NCBI RefSeq assembly: GCF_003116095.1
Contig: NZ_LGRA01000022.1
Coordinates: 202,771 to 266,770 of the forward strand
Direction of reading: 5' to 3'
DNA length: 64,000 bases
DNA from: Azospirillum sp. TSO35-2
Lineage (GTDB): Bacteria; Pseudomonadota; Alphaproteobacteria; Azospirillales; Azospirillaceae
The position numbers were made by a program, and so were the translations under genes. The notes under the pieces are model-generated. The model did no database searches. It saw only the letters and a list, made by a program, of their open reading frames with translations, and was not told the DNA's origin. Of this stretch, positions 24,793-35,100 are shown in pieces. The first letter of the stretch is position 1, and each line of letters starts with the position of its first letter.

Positions 24793-25821
24793 GTGGAGTC
24801 GACCTTGGCGGTCGTGACCAACTTCGAGCCCAAACGGCGCAAGTCCAACCCGCTCGACGACCTGACCGCTTTGGTGGCCGAGGACCTCAGCGCCGTCAAC
24901 CAGATCATCCTCGACCGCATGCAGTCGTCGGTGGAGATGATCCCCCAGCTCGCCGGCTATCTGATCGCGGCCGGCGGCAAGCGCCTGCGCCCGGTCCTGA
25001 CGCTGGCGGCGGCCAACATGTGCGGCTACAGCGGGGAGCATCACCGGCTGCTGGCGGCGGTGGTGGAGTTCATCCACAGCGCCACCCTGCTGCACGACGA
25101 CGTCGTCGACGAAAGCGACCTGCGCCGCGGCATGGCCTCGGCCAACGCGGTGTTCGGCAACAAGGCCAGCGTGCTGGTCGGCGACTTCCTGTTCTCCCGC
25201 GCCTTCGAGATGATGGTGGAGGTGCAGTCGCTCGACGTGCTGCGCATCCTGTCGGGCGCCTCGGCGATCATCGCCGAGGGCGAGGTGCTGCAGCTCCGCA
25301 CCACCAACGACACCGAGACCAGCGAGCAGGCCTACCTCGAGGTCATCAAGGGCAAGACCGCCGAGCTGTTCGCCGCCGCCTGCCGCGTCGGCGCCGTCGT
25401 CGCCAACCGGCCCCAGGCGGAAGAGCTGGCGCTGTACGACTACGGCATGAATCTCGGCATCGCCTTCCAGCTCGTCGACGACGTGCTCGATTATTCGGCC
25501 CTGCAGGCCAAGCTGGGCAAGAACGTCGGCGACGATTTCCGCGAGGGCAAGATCACCCTGCCGGTGGTCCTGGCCTTCCGCCGCGGCAACGACGAGGAGC
25601 GCAGCTTCTGGCGTCGGGTGATGGAGGATCTCGACCAGAAGGACGGCGACCTGGAGCAGGCGCAGTCCCTGATGGCCCGTCACAACGCCCTGAAGGACAC
25701 GGTGGAGCGGGCCCGCCACTACGGCGCCATCGCGCGTGACAGCCTGGGGCTGTTCGCCGACGGGCCGATCAAGCAGGCCCTGCTGGAAGTCATTGATTTC
25801 GTGATCGATCGCGATTTCTGA
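24793..25821 (+). CDS. ispB: Long-chain polyprenyl diphosphate synthase (quinone side chain)
   Basis: A trans-polyprenyl synthase of 342 residues that condenses isopentenyl diphosphate onto an allylic primer, giving the side chain of ubiquinone. The first aspartate-rich motif is DDVVDESDLRR and the second DDVLDY; GGKRLRPVLTLAAANMCG and GKTAELFAAACRVGA are also family segments. The small residue (Ala) before the first motif suits a long-chain product; octaprenyl or decaprenyl cannot be told by eye. The start appears to be GTG at 24793, the first possible in-frame codon; no ATG fits. It reads away from the trmN6 group. Confidence 0.92.
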   Translation: MESTLAVVTNFEPKRRKSNPLDDLTALVAEDLSAVNQIILDRMQSSVEMIPQLAGYLIAAGGKRLRPVLTLAAANMCGYSGEHHRLLAAVVEFIHSATLLHDDVVDESDLRRGMASANAVFGNKASVLVGDFLFSRAFEMMVEVQSLDVLRILSGASAIIAEGEVLQLRTTNDTETSEQAYLEVIKGKTAELFAAACRVGAVVANRPQAEELALYDYGMNLGIAFQLVDDVLDYSALQAKLGKNVGDDFREGKITLPVVLAFRRGNDEERSFWRRVMEDLDQKDGDLEQAQSLMARHNALKDTVERARHYGAIARDSLGLFADGPIKQALLEVIDFVIDRDF

Positions 25822-25893
25822 CCGCTGGATCGGGGGGCGAAGCGGGGCCGGCCGGGACGTTGGAAACTTTTTGGGCAGGACGCGTTTTTTGCG

Positions 25894-25922
25894 TTGCGCA
25901 CCCCGGGCGGACCGTTTATACA
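25894..25922 (+). promoter_or_regulatory. Promoter of tRNA-Pro
   Basis: TTGCGC (25894-25899), a 17-base spacer and TATACA (25917-25922) place a start near 25929, about 35 bases before the mature tRNA. Confidence 0.6.
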
Positions 25923-25963
25923 CCCGCTCCACCGGCGGACGACACGCCCGCCGGCGACGCGAA

Positions 25964-26040
25964 CGGAGAGTAGCTCAGCCTGGTAGAGCACTGCTTTCGG
26001 GAGGCAGGGGCCGGAGGTTCGAATCCTCTCTCTCCGACCA
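25964..26040 (+). tRNA. tRNA-Pro (anticodon CGG)
   Basis: All arms fold: acceptor CGGAGAG with CTCTCCG, D arm GCTC/GAGC with the AGCCTGGTA loop, and anticodon stem CTGCT/GGCAG with loop TTCGGGA. The T arm has TTCGAAT, and the 3' end is an encoded ACCA. Loop positions 34-36 are CGG, reading CCG proline codons, which are abundant in this genome. Confidence 0.97.
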
Positions 26041-26043
26041 ATA

Positions 26044-26086
26044 CGAACAAGGGCTTCCGGAGAAATCCGGGAGCCCTTGTTCGTTT
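26044..26086 (+). terminator. Terminator after tRNA-Pro
   Basis: An 18-base-pair stem (one G-T) runs from CGAACAAGGGCTTCCGGA, loop GAAA, to its complement. It is followed by TTT and starts four bases after the tRNA. Its symmetry would also stop the convergent phosphatase transcript. Confidence 0.85.
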
Positions 26087-26100
26087 CGGGGTCCGCTTCC

Positions 26101-26880
26101 TCAGATCGTGCAGAGGAACCGCCGCTGCGTCCCTTCCAGCACCAGGGCGGTCAGGCGGTTGGTGGCGTAGGCGCCGGTGTCGATGCCGATGCGGTTGGGG
26201 CGCAGCTCCGGTTCCGCGGCGATGGTGTGGCCGTGGACGACGATCTTGCCGTGGTCGGCGCGCGAGGTCAGGAAGGCGTCGCGGATCCACAGGCGGTCCT
26301 TGTCCTCCTGGCGGTCGAGCGGCACGCCCGGCCGCACCCCGGCATGGACGAAGTGATAGTCGCCGACGGTCAGGTGGTTGCGCAGGCCGGTCAGGAAGGC
26401 GCGGTGGTGGCCCGGCAGCACGGCGTTCAGCAGGCGCTGGGCCTCGCCCAGATGCTCCGTCGGGGCGTCGGGGTCGGGGGCGGGGACGCCGTAGCTTTCC
26501 AGCGTCGCGTCGCCGCCATAGGTCAGCCAGCCCGGCGCGACGCGCAGGTCGGACAGGAAGCCCAGCATCGTGTCCTCGTGGTTGCCGCGCAGGAACACCG
26601 CGCCGAAGGCCGTCGGCAGCCCGCAGGCCAGCCGTTCGATCACCAGCCGCGAGTCGGGACCGCGGTCGACATAGTCGCCGAGGAAGACGAGGTATTTCAG
26701 CAGGTTCGGCGCCTGGTCGCCGTCGCGGGCGATCTGCCCCAGCAGTTGGTCGAGCAGGTCGAGCCGGCCGTGGATGTCGCCCACCGCGTAGACCCGCATG
26801 CCGCGCGGGACCGACGCCGTTCCCGCCGGCAAACCGCCGGAAGTGGCTTCCGACCACAGCTTCCGCGCCAAGCTCAACAC
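26101..26880 (-). CDS. PPP-family metallophosphatase
   Basis: A 259-residue phosphatase with the three signature blocks in order: GDIHGRLDLLDQLL (about residue 33), GDYVDRGPDSRLVIE (about 68) and LRGNHEDTMLG (about 98). The later HAGVRPG and VHGHT supply further metal-binding His residues. Bacterial members hydrolyse phosphoserine/threonine or symmetrical dinucleoside tetraphosphates; the two cannot be separated here. The start with MLSLARKLWSE looks cytoplasmic. It is the second minus-strand gene after the glycosyltransferase-reading unit in the opposite order of coordinates and has its own upstream spacer of 118 bases. Confidence 0.88.
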   Translation of the reverse strand: MLSLARKLWSEATSGGLPAGTASVPRGMRVYAVGDIHGRLDLLDQLLGQIARDGDQAPNLLKYLVFLGDYVDRGPDSRLVIERLACGLPTAFGAVFLRGNHEDTMLGFLSDLRVAPGWLTYGGDATLESYGVPAPDPDAPTEHLGEAQRLLNAVLPGHHRAFLTGLRNHLTVGDYHFVHAGVRPGVPLDRQEDKDRLWIRDAFLTSRADHGKIVVHGHTIAAEPELRPNRIGIDTGAYATNRLTALVLEGTQRRFLCTI

Positions 26881-26998
26881 GCCGTTGTTCTCATATCTGT
26901 CATGACCTGCCCTCAGAGCTGTGTCGGCGCCGCCCCGCCGTCAAGAGGTCGCCGCCTGCTGCACCGCGAAAGGGCGATCCGCGTCTCTCTTGCCCCTT

Positions 26999-28423
26999 TC
27001 AGACGTCGAGATCCCTGGACGACAGCAGGGGGCGTCTCAGCCGTCCGGCGGCGATGTCGGCGCGCAGCCGGTCGCCGTCGGCGGCGCGGACGCGCTCCAG
27101 CTCCGCCCGGTTGGCCTCGAAGAACGGGTTCTGCTCGGACGAGTTCGCCGGCCGGGCGTGCTCCAGGTGATAGAGCGGCCCCGGCACCCGCTCGACGCTC
27201 AGCCCCAGCCGGCGGAACCGTTCGGCGATCTCGTCGTCCTCGAAGCCCCAGGACAGGAAATTCTCGTTGTAGCCGCCGGCCGCCAGCAGCCGTTCGCGGT
27301 TGAAGAAGGCGCCGCCGCCCGGCGAGTTGCGGTGCATCAGCGGGAAGCGCGGACAGACGGCGTTCAGCGGCGCCGCCGACAGCGTGTGGCCGAAGCGCAG
27401 CACCTCGCGCCCCATGATCCAGAAGAACAGCCCGTTGTAGGGAAAGACCAGCCCGCCGCCGCGCCGCACCGCGTCGCGCGCCAGGACATACTGCACCGGG
27501 TCGACCACGATGTCGGTGTCGTGCAGGGCGACGATCGGCGTTTCGGCCGCCTCGACCATGCGGTTGATCAGATGGGCCTTGTGGGTGAAGGGGGTGTCGT
27601 TGCCGCGCAGATGCAGGTGGCGGCAGCGGGCGGCCAGCTCCGGCCCCAGCGCGTCGGCGACGTCGCTCGCCCCGTCCTTGTCCTCGCCGATCAGGATGGT
27701 GGTGTCGGCGTGCTTCAGCAGGAAGCCGACGATCCAGCGCAGGTTGCGCTTGCGGTCGTCGCTGTCGGCGCGGAAGGGGATCAGCACCGTGGTGTCGCGC
27801 AGGTCGTGCCGGCCGTCGGGCAGCCGCGCCGCCATCGCCGCCCGCCGGACGCGGAAGGCGGCGTCCTGCTCCGCCAGCCGGGCCTGCGACAGCGTGTCGT
27901 CGGGGGCCAGCGCCAGCGCCATCTCGTAGAAATGCACCGCCGCCCCCGGCCGGCCCAGCTCCGCCTCGATGTCGCCGCGCTGGCGCCAGCCGGGCGGGAA
28001 ATGCGGGTGGCGGCCCAGCAGGACGTCCAGCGCCGCCAGCGCCTCGTCCAGCCGGCCGATGCCCTGCAGCGATTCGCTGAGATGGTATTCGGCGCTGGGG
28101 AAGTCGGGGCGCAGCGCGATGGCGCGGCGGTAGGTGGCGATCGCCTCCTCCGTCCGCAGCGCGCGGTGGTGCAGGGTGCCCAGGTTGAACAGCGCGTCGG
28201 CATCGGGCGCCAGTTCCACCGATCGGGCCAGCAGGGGCAGCGCGCCGTCGTCGTCCCCTCGGCGCGCGGCGAGGAAGCCCATCCGGTGCAGCGCCTCGGC
28301 GTTGTCGGGATCGGCGTCGAGGACGCGGCGGTAGAGGACGTCGGCCTCGTCCAGCCGGCCGGCCTTGAGAAGGTCGAGGGCGATGGCGAGCGCTTCGCCG
28401 AGGGTGACCGTGCTGGTGGTCAT
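26999..28423 (-). CDS. TPR-glycosyltransferase fusion
   Basis: The 474-residue protein joins tetratricopeptide repeats (about residues 5-185, for example RLDEADVLYRRVLDADPDNA) to a GT-A type glycosyltransferase domain. That domain starts near TTVLIPFRADSDDRKRNLRW. The domain has the metal-binding block ALHDTDIVVDP and the C-terminal acceptor block NENFLSWGFEDDEIAERFRR, typical of the galactosyltransferase C-terminal family in polysaccharide or protein glycosylation. No membrane segment was seen, so it is cytoplasmic. It is divergent from an ABC binding protein gene 121 bases away. The frame continues upstream of 28423, but the ATG there starts the first repeat. Substrate unknown. Confidence 0.83.
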   Translation of the reverse strand: MTTSTVTLGEALAIALDLLKAGRLDEADVLYRRVLDADPDNAEALHRMGFLAARRGDDDGALPLLARSVELAPDADALFNLGTLHHRALRTEEAIATYRRAIALRPDFPSAEYHLSESLQGIGRLDEALAALDVLLGRHPHFPPGWRQRGDIEAELGRPGAAVHFYEMALALAPDDTLSQARLAEQDAAFRVRRAAMAARLPDGRHDLRDTTVLIPFRADSDDRKRNLRWIVGFLLKHADTTILIGEDKDGASDVADALGPELAARCRHLHLRGNDTPFTHKAHLINRMVEAAETPIVALHDTDIVVDPVQYVLARDAVRRGGGLVFPYNGLFFWIMGREVLRFGHTLSAAPLNAVCPRFPLMHRNSPGGGAFFNRERLLAAGGYNENFLSWGFEDDEIAERFRRLGLSVERVPGPLYHLEHARPANSSEQNPFFEANRAELERVRAADGDRLRADIAAGRLRRPLLSSRDLDV

Positions 28424-28544
28424 GATGCTGGGTCCGTTGCGTCCTGGGCGGCGGCGACGATTCCACTTTGACACAAGGGGGCGTGCCGGTGGACTCTCCG
28501 GTCGACATGTTTCGCCGCGTCCAGCCAAAGGCACCCGTTGCATC

Positions 28545-29807
28545 ATGACCAACGATCATAAGAACCGTTCCATCGGAGGACTCGCCCTCAACCGCCGCCA
28601 GCTCGGCCAGGCGGCCGTCGCCGGCGGCGTGCTGGCCGGGTTCGGCCGCGCCCCGGCCTTCGCCCAGGACACGACGCTGAAGGTCGGCGTGCTGCTGCCG
28701 CGCTCCGGCCTGCTGGCCCAGGCGGGCCAAGCCTGCCAGCGCGGCGCGGAGATCGCGCCCGCCGTGCTCGCCGACCTCGGCTACAAGGTGGAGGTGATGT
28801 CGGCCGACACCGAATCGAACGCCGACGTCGCCCGCTCGCGCACGGAAAAGCTGATCAACGACGGCGCCCACGTCATCGTCGGCGCCTTCGACAGCGGCCA
28901 GACCGCCGCCGCCGCCCAGGTCTGCGAACAGCGCGGCGTGCCGCTGGTGATGAACATCGCCGCCGCCGACAAGCTGACCGAGCAGGGCTACAAGACCGTC
29001 TTCCGCAACTTCCCGACCTCCACCATGCTGGTGTCGAACGGGATGGCGCTGATGAAGGACCTGTTCGCCGCCACCGGCACGACGCCGAAGACCGCGGTGT
29101 TCCTGCACGCCAACGACACCTTCGGCATGGCCAACCGCGCGGCGGTCGACGCGCTGTTCCCGACGCTGAACATGCCGTTCCAGATCCTGGAATCGATCTC
29201 CTACGACCCGAAGGCGCAGGATCTGGCGGTCGAGGTGGCGAAGGCCAAGGCGACCGGCGCCGAACTCGCCATCGTCACCACCCGCGCCAACGACGCCATC
29301 ATGATGGTGCGCGAGATGGTCAAGCAGCGCTGGGAGCCGAAGGGCATCGTCTCCCCCGGCTCGCCCGGCCTGTACGACGAGCAGTTCTACAAGGTGCTGG
29401 GCAAGTACGCCGACTACGCCATCACCAACCTGCCCTGGTACGACCCCAAGGCGGCGATGACCAAGCGGGTCGAGGCGGCGTTCAAGAAGCAGTACCCGAA
29501 CGACCGCTTCGAGGGCTACGCCTTCAACGTCGCCTTCACCTTCGAGGCGATCCTGATCGCCGCCGACGCCTTCAAGCGGGCGGGCACCGCGGAATCGGCG
29601 GCGCTGCTGTCGGCGCTGCGCCAGACCAAGCTGGCCGACAAGCTGATGGTCGGCCCGCCGATCACCTTCGACGACAAGGGCCAGAACACCAACCTGATCT
29701 CCGCCTGCGTCCAGAACCACAAGCTGCGCCCGACCGTGGTCCTGCCCAAGGAGTCGGCCGAAGCCGACCCGGTCTTCCCGATGCCGGGCTGGGGCAAGCG
29801 GGGGTAA
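28545..29807 (+). CDS. Branched-chain amino acid type ABC binding protein, Tat signal
   Basis: A 420-residue periplasmic ligand-binding protein of the leucine/amide (Peripla_BP_6) group. The N terminus LNRRQLGQAAVAGGVLAGFG is a twin-arginine signal with cleavage near AFAQ. The mature part starts TTLKVGVLLPRSGLLAQAGQ and has the usual two Rossmann-like lobes. No permease or ATPase genes accompany it, so it is an orphan receptor: it may feed a transporter encoded elsewhere or act as a sensor. Ligand not predictable; amides, amino acids and aromatic acids are all known for the family. The ATG at 28545 follows a weak ribosome site. Confidence 0.88.
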   Translation: MTNDHKNRSIGGLALNRRQLGQAAVAGGVLAGFGRAPAFAQDTTLKVGVLLPRSGLLAQAGQACQRGAEIAPAVLADLGYKVEVMSADTESNADVARSRTEKLINDGAHVIVGAFDSGQTAAAAQVCEQRGVPLVMNIAAADKLTEQGYKTVFRNFPTSTMLVSNGMALMKDLFAATGTTPKTAVFLHANDTFGMANRAAVDALFPTLNMPFQILESISYDPKAQDLAVEVAKAKATGAELAIVTTRANDAIMMVREMVKQRWEPKGIVSPGSPGLYDEQFYKVLGKYADYAITNLPWYDPKAAMTKRVEAAFKKQYPNDRFEGYAFNVAFTFEAILIAADAFKRAGTAESAALLSALRQTKLADKLMVGPPITFDDKGQNTNLISACVQNHKLRPTVVLPKESAEADPVFPMPGWGKRG

Positions 29808-29826
29808 GGGTTCGGGACGTTGCAGT

Positions 29827-30060
29827 CTCCCTCTCCCGCCCCGGGAGAGGGCATGGAGCCGACGGCCGCAGGCCGGGAGAGCGCCGATAGGCGGTCTTAG
29901 GCGGAATGCGGTCGCGAGGCTTGCGAGCGACCTCGGGGCCCATGCGGAGCATGGGAAGGGTGAGGGGTAATGCAAGAATCAGGGGCTCCCTGTCCGGATC
30001 GCCCCTCACCCTCCCCACCGCTTCGCGGCGGGTCCCCTCCCTCTCCCGGGGCGGGAGAGC
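29827..30060. repeat. BIME-like repeat, copy 1
   Basis: Two palindromic units (each with CCCTCTCCCG and its complement) stand in opposite orientation around a spacer. GGTGAGGGGTAATGCAAGAA starts the spacer and CGCCCCTCACCCTCC ends it. A second copy of this arrangement lies at 34389-34531. Both sit between the 3' ends of convergent genes. Confidence 0.8.
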
Positions 30061-30065
30061 CCCCC

Positions 30066-30710
30066 TCAGCTCCCCGGCGCCCGCGGTGCGCTCCAGCCGC
30101 GCAGCACGCTGACGACGCGCAGCGCGAACACCGCCAGCGCGCCGACCACCGCCACCGGCACCGGCGGCAGGTCCAGCCGCTGGCCGGCGATCACCACCAC
30201 CGCGCCCAGCAGCGAGGCCATGGCGTAGATCTCCTCGCGCAGCACCCGCGGCACCTCGGCGACCAGCAGGTCGCGCATCACCCCGCCGCCGCAGGCGGTC
30301 ATCACCGCCAGCAGCGCCGCCGGCAGCGGGCTGAGGCCGAAGGCCAGCGCCTTGCCGCAGCCGGCCACCGTGAACAGGCCGAGCCCGGCGGCGTCCAGCA
30401 CCATCACCGGCTTGCCCAGCCGGTTGATCGGCCTGTGGAACAGGAAGGCGACGGCCCCGGCGGCCAGCGCGGCCAGCAGATAGCGGTCGTCGCCGAGGCT
30501 GGCCGGCGGGACGGCGCCGATCAGCAGGTCGCGGAACACGCCGCCGGCCAGCGCCGCCGCCAGCGACAGCACCATCACCCCGAACAGGTCGAGCCGCTTG
30601 CGCACCGCCAGCGTGCCGCCGCTGAGCCCGAAGACGAACACGCCGACCAGATCCATCACCATCAGCAGGCTGGACAGGTCGGTCGGCATCGGAATGGGGA
30701 TCGGCGGCAT
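30066..30710 (-). CDS. TRIC-family (UPF0126) cation channel protein
   Basis: The 214-residue protein has seven predicted membrane helices in two internally related halves, as in the bacterial TRIC/UPF0126 (YadS-like) family of trimeric cation channels. Family motifs are FVFGLSGGTLAVRKRLDLFG in the first half with GGVFRDLLIG, and the matching GGGVMRDLLVAEVPRVLREE in the second half. The glycine-containing kinks form the pore. I start at the ATG at 30710 because earlier codons add a Pro/Arg-rich tail not typical of the family. It ends just beside repeat copy 1. Physiological ion unknown. Confidence 0.88.
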   Translation of the reverse strand: MPPIPIPMPTDLSSLLMVMDLVGVFVFGLSGGTLAVRKRLDLFGVMVLSLAAALAGGVFRDLLIGAVPPASLGDDRYLLAALAAGAVAFLFHRPINRLGKPVMVLDAAGLGLFTVAGCGKALAFGLSPLPAALLAVMTACGGGVMRDLLVAEVPRVLREEIYAMASLLGAVVVIAGQRLDLPPVPVAVVGALAVFALRVVSVLRGWSAPRAPGS

Positions 30711-30785
30711 GGTCGGGGCTCGGGCGCGGTTCGGCTGCCCATGGATTGAGCACGCCCGACCCCGCCGCGCCAAGCGAAACCTCCG

Positions 30786-31346
30786 CTACACCGTGTCGGG
30801 CGCCGACAGCCGGATGCCCATCCGCCGCGCCTCCAGCAGGAAGGCGCGCGTCATCTGCAACAGGTCGGTGCGCCAGTAGAGCTGGGTCAGCGGCTCGTCC
30901 AGGAAATCCTCCGGCAACATGGCGTAGCAATAGGTCTCCACCACCCGCAGCTCCGGCTTCCAGGGATCGACGCCGTCGCGCCAGCCGATGGTCCAGCCGG
31001 CGTGGCCGGCGCCGATGGCCCAGCGTTCGAAATGCGGGGCGATGGTGTTGCTGTCGATCGGGTCGCTCACCGGCACCTGATAGATCGCGACGAAGCGCCA
31101 GACATTCAGTTGAAGCCGCATCAGCAGCGAATCACCGAAGGCGGCGATGCGGTACAGACAGTCGGGGGAGCCGGGGGCGTGGCTGAAGGTGACGCCCGCC
31201 CGCCGCAACTCGGCCAGCGGCGTGGCCGACGGGGCGTCGGCCAGCGGCGGGGTCTCATACTCCACGGCGCGCAGGTCCTCGACCACGTCATGGGTCAGCA
31301 GGCGGGAGACGCGGCTTTGCGCCTCGTCGATGGTCAGGCGGGTCAC
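30786..31346 (-). CDS. Protein of unknown function, 186 residues
   Basis: A GTG at 31346 with AAGGGG upstream gives 186 residues beginning VTRLTIDEAQSRVSRLLTHD. The protein is soluble, with several aromatic-rich strands (LNVWRFVAIYQVPVSDP, GHAGWTIGWRDGVDPWKPEL) and a helical C terminus (LLQMTRAFLLEARRMGIRLS). It lacks a signal peptide or a motif I know. It is transcribed away from copA, sharing the 193-base region that holds the CueR operator, but that operator is oriented toward copA. No function is proposed. Confidence 0.7.
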   Translation of the reverse strand: MTRLTIDEAQSRVSRLLTHDVVEDLRAVEYETPPLADAPSATPLAELRRAGVTFSHAPGSPDCLYRIAAFGDSLLMRLQLNVWRFVAIYQVPVSDPIDSNTIAPHFERWAIGAGHAGWTIGWRDGVDPWKPELRVVETYCYAMLPEDFLDEPLTQLYWRTDLLQMTRAFLLEARRMGIRLSAPDTV

Positions 31347-31475
31347 GGGCGGCCCCTTCGTTCCGGTTCGCGGGTTGGATGGTCGCGGGGTGGATGTTGG
31401 CGGTGTGGACAGGACACGAACGCACCGCCCGGCGCTTTGTTCAGGGCAGTGATGCCGTGTGCGTCGATGCGCCCC

Positions 31476-31506
31476 TTGACCTTCCAATCGTTGGAAGCCC
31501 CATATC
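31476..31506 (+). promoter_or_regulatory. CueR-type promoter and operator of copA
   Basis: TTGACC (31476-31481) and CATATC (31501-31506) are 19 bases apart, the overlong spacer typical of MerR-family control. The spacer holds the dyad CTTCCAATCGTTGGAAG (31481-31497). CueR bound to Cu(I) twists such promoters into an active form. It lies 34 bases before the copA ATG. Confidence 0.88.
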
Positions 31507-31539
31507 TTCCTATGCCGCGGGAAACAGAGGAGAACCGGC

Positions 31540-33983
<2,444 letters not shown>

Positions 33984-33987
<4 letters not shown>

Positions 33988-34382
33988 AAGACGGCATGAC
34001 CATCGGCGACGCCGCGAAGGCGTCGGGCGTCAACGCCAAGCTGATCCGCTATTACGAGTCGATCGGCCTGATCCCGGAGGCGGTGCGGACGGCGTCGGGC
34101 TACCGCGTCTACAGCGCGACCGACGTGAACATCCTGCGCTTCGTCAAGCGGGGGCGGACGCTGGGCTTCGGGATCGAGCGGATTCAGAAGCTGGTCGGCC
34201 TGTGGAACGACCGCAGCCGCTGCAGTTCGGAGGTCAAGCGCATCGCGCTCCAGCACATCGAGGAGCTGGAGGCCAAGATCACCGAATTGCAGGCGATGCG
34301 CGACACCCTGCACGACCTCGCCGACGCCTGCCACGGCGACGAACGCCCGGAATGCCCGATCCTGAAGGACTTGGCGTCATAG
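33984..34382 (+). CDS. cueR: Cu(I)-responsive MerR-type regulator CueR
   Basis: A 132-residue MerR-family activator. The N-terminal winged helix (MTIGDAAKASGVNAKLIRYY) is followed by a long dimerisation helix (residues 80-112). The metal loop has Cys116 and Cys124 with seven residues between, the CueR pattern for one Cu(I), and a serine (Ser81) at the place that separates copper from zinc or mercury sensors. The ATG overlaps the copA stop by four bases, so pump and sensor are translationally coupled and the sensor is induced with its target. Confidence 0.95.
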
Positions 34383-34388
34383 CAGACG

Positions 34389-34531
34389 CTCCCTCTCCCG
34401 TCCCGGGAGAGGGAAGGGGCCCGCGAAGCGGGAAGGGTGAGGGGTACGGCAAGAATTGTGAATCCATGTCCGGAATGCCCCTCACCCTCCCGCCTGCGGC
34501 GGGTCCCTCCCTCTCCCGGGGCGGGAGAGGG
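34389..34531. repeat. BIME-like repeat, copy 2
   Basis: CTCCCTCTCCCGTCCCGGGA starts the left palindrome, and CCCTCTCCCGGGGCGGGAGA ends the right one. The spacer GTGAGGGGTACGGCAAGAAT shares most bases with copy 1. It lies between convergent cueR and a minus-strand gene. Confidence 0.8.
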
Positions 34532-34539
34532 CATGCCGG

Positions 34540-34737
34540 TCACCGCTTCGTCTTGGGATCGTGCGTGTGGTGGATGTCGCGCTCGCCGCCGCCGCCGGAG
34601 CTGCCGCTGTGGCGGGTGTTGGTCGGCTCGCCGGGATGGGGGTGCTTCTCGGCCGGCGGCGCCGGCTTGTCGGCGTTCTGCTGGCTGCTGCCGGGGCCGC
34701 CCTGGTGGCGGTCGGTGGCGTCGTGATGCTTGGTCAT
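34540..34737 (-). CDS. Small hydrophilic disordered protein (MTKH paralogue 2)
   Basis: A 65-residue protein with almost no hydrophobic residues, rich in His, Gly, Pro, Ser and Asp, ending ERDIHHTHDPKTKR. It begins MTKHHDATDRHQGGPGSS. Such composition is that of an intrinsically disordered, possibly stress-protective or metal-binding protein. The upstream gene encodes a second protein of the same type starting with MTKH, only three bases away, so the pair arose by duplication and forms an operon. A GGTGAGG site precedes the ATG. No named family is recognised. Confidence 0.6.
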   Translation of the reverse strand: MTKHHDATDRHQGGPGSSQQNADKPAPPAEKHPHPGEPTNTRHSGSSGGGGERDIHHTHDPKTKR

Positions 34738-34740
34738 GCC

Positions 34741-34926
34741 TCACCGATCCTGTTGATAGCCCTGGTGGGTGGTGTTCTGGCGGGTGTTGCCGGGCTGGCC
34801 CTGTTCCTTGGTGTTGGGGGCGCCGCGGTTGCCGCTGCCGTCGTCTGGCGAGGCGCTGGTCGCCGGCTCGCCGGGGCCCTTGTCGCTGCGGCCCTCGGGC
34901 GGGACGGGCGGGATGTGCTTGGTCAT
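34741..34926 (-). CDS. Small hydrophilic disordered protein (MTKH paralogue 1)
   Basis: A 61-residue protein starting MTKHIPPVPPEGRSDKGPGE and rich in Gly, Pro, Asn, Gln and Thr, with KEQGQPGNTRQN near the end. It is predicted fully disordered. AAGGAG stands eight bases before the ATG at 34926, and an EcfG-like promoter lies about 40 bases upstream. Similar size, start and composition link it to the next gene, three bases downstream. Under the general stress response such proteins often protect against drying or osmotic stress; that role is inferred here. Confidence 0.6.
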   Translation of the reverse strand: MTKHIPPVPPEGRSDKGPGEPATSASPDDGSGNRGAPNTKEQGQPGNTRQNTTHQGYQQDR

Positions 34927-34962
34927 GGTGGCGCTCCTTTCGGGTGGCTCGCGTCCTTCTCC

Positions 34963-34987
34963 AACAGGGCGGGGCGGGAGCGGTTCC
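34963..34987 (-). promoter_or_regulatory. EcfG-like stress promoter
   Basis: On the minus strand GGAAC (34987-34983), 17 bases and GTT (34965-34963) match the alphaproteobacterial EcfG pattern. The start would fall about 30 bases before the ATG at 34926. The motif is short, and a couple of chance matches are expected in a window of this size. Confidence 0.45.
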
Positions 34988-35100
34988 GGCCCCGGCCCCG
35001 GCCCCAGCGGAGAAGCCGAGCCGCCAACTGGGCCAATGCAACGCATGCATGCGAAATTGCTGCGTCGGCGGCACGGCCGGCGCCCTCTATGCTTGGAACC

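Noticed and set aside
26913..29975. A 1020-codon open frame on the minus strand
   Set aside because: It runs antisense through a binding protein gene and overlaps the glycosyltransferase in another frame. Its translation is low-complexity Arg/Gly/Ala/His, the usual shadow of GC-rich third positions.
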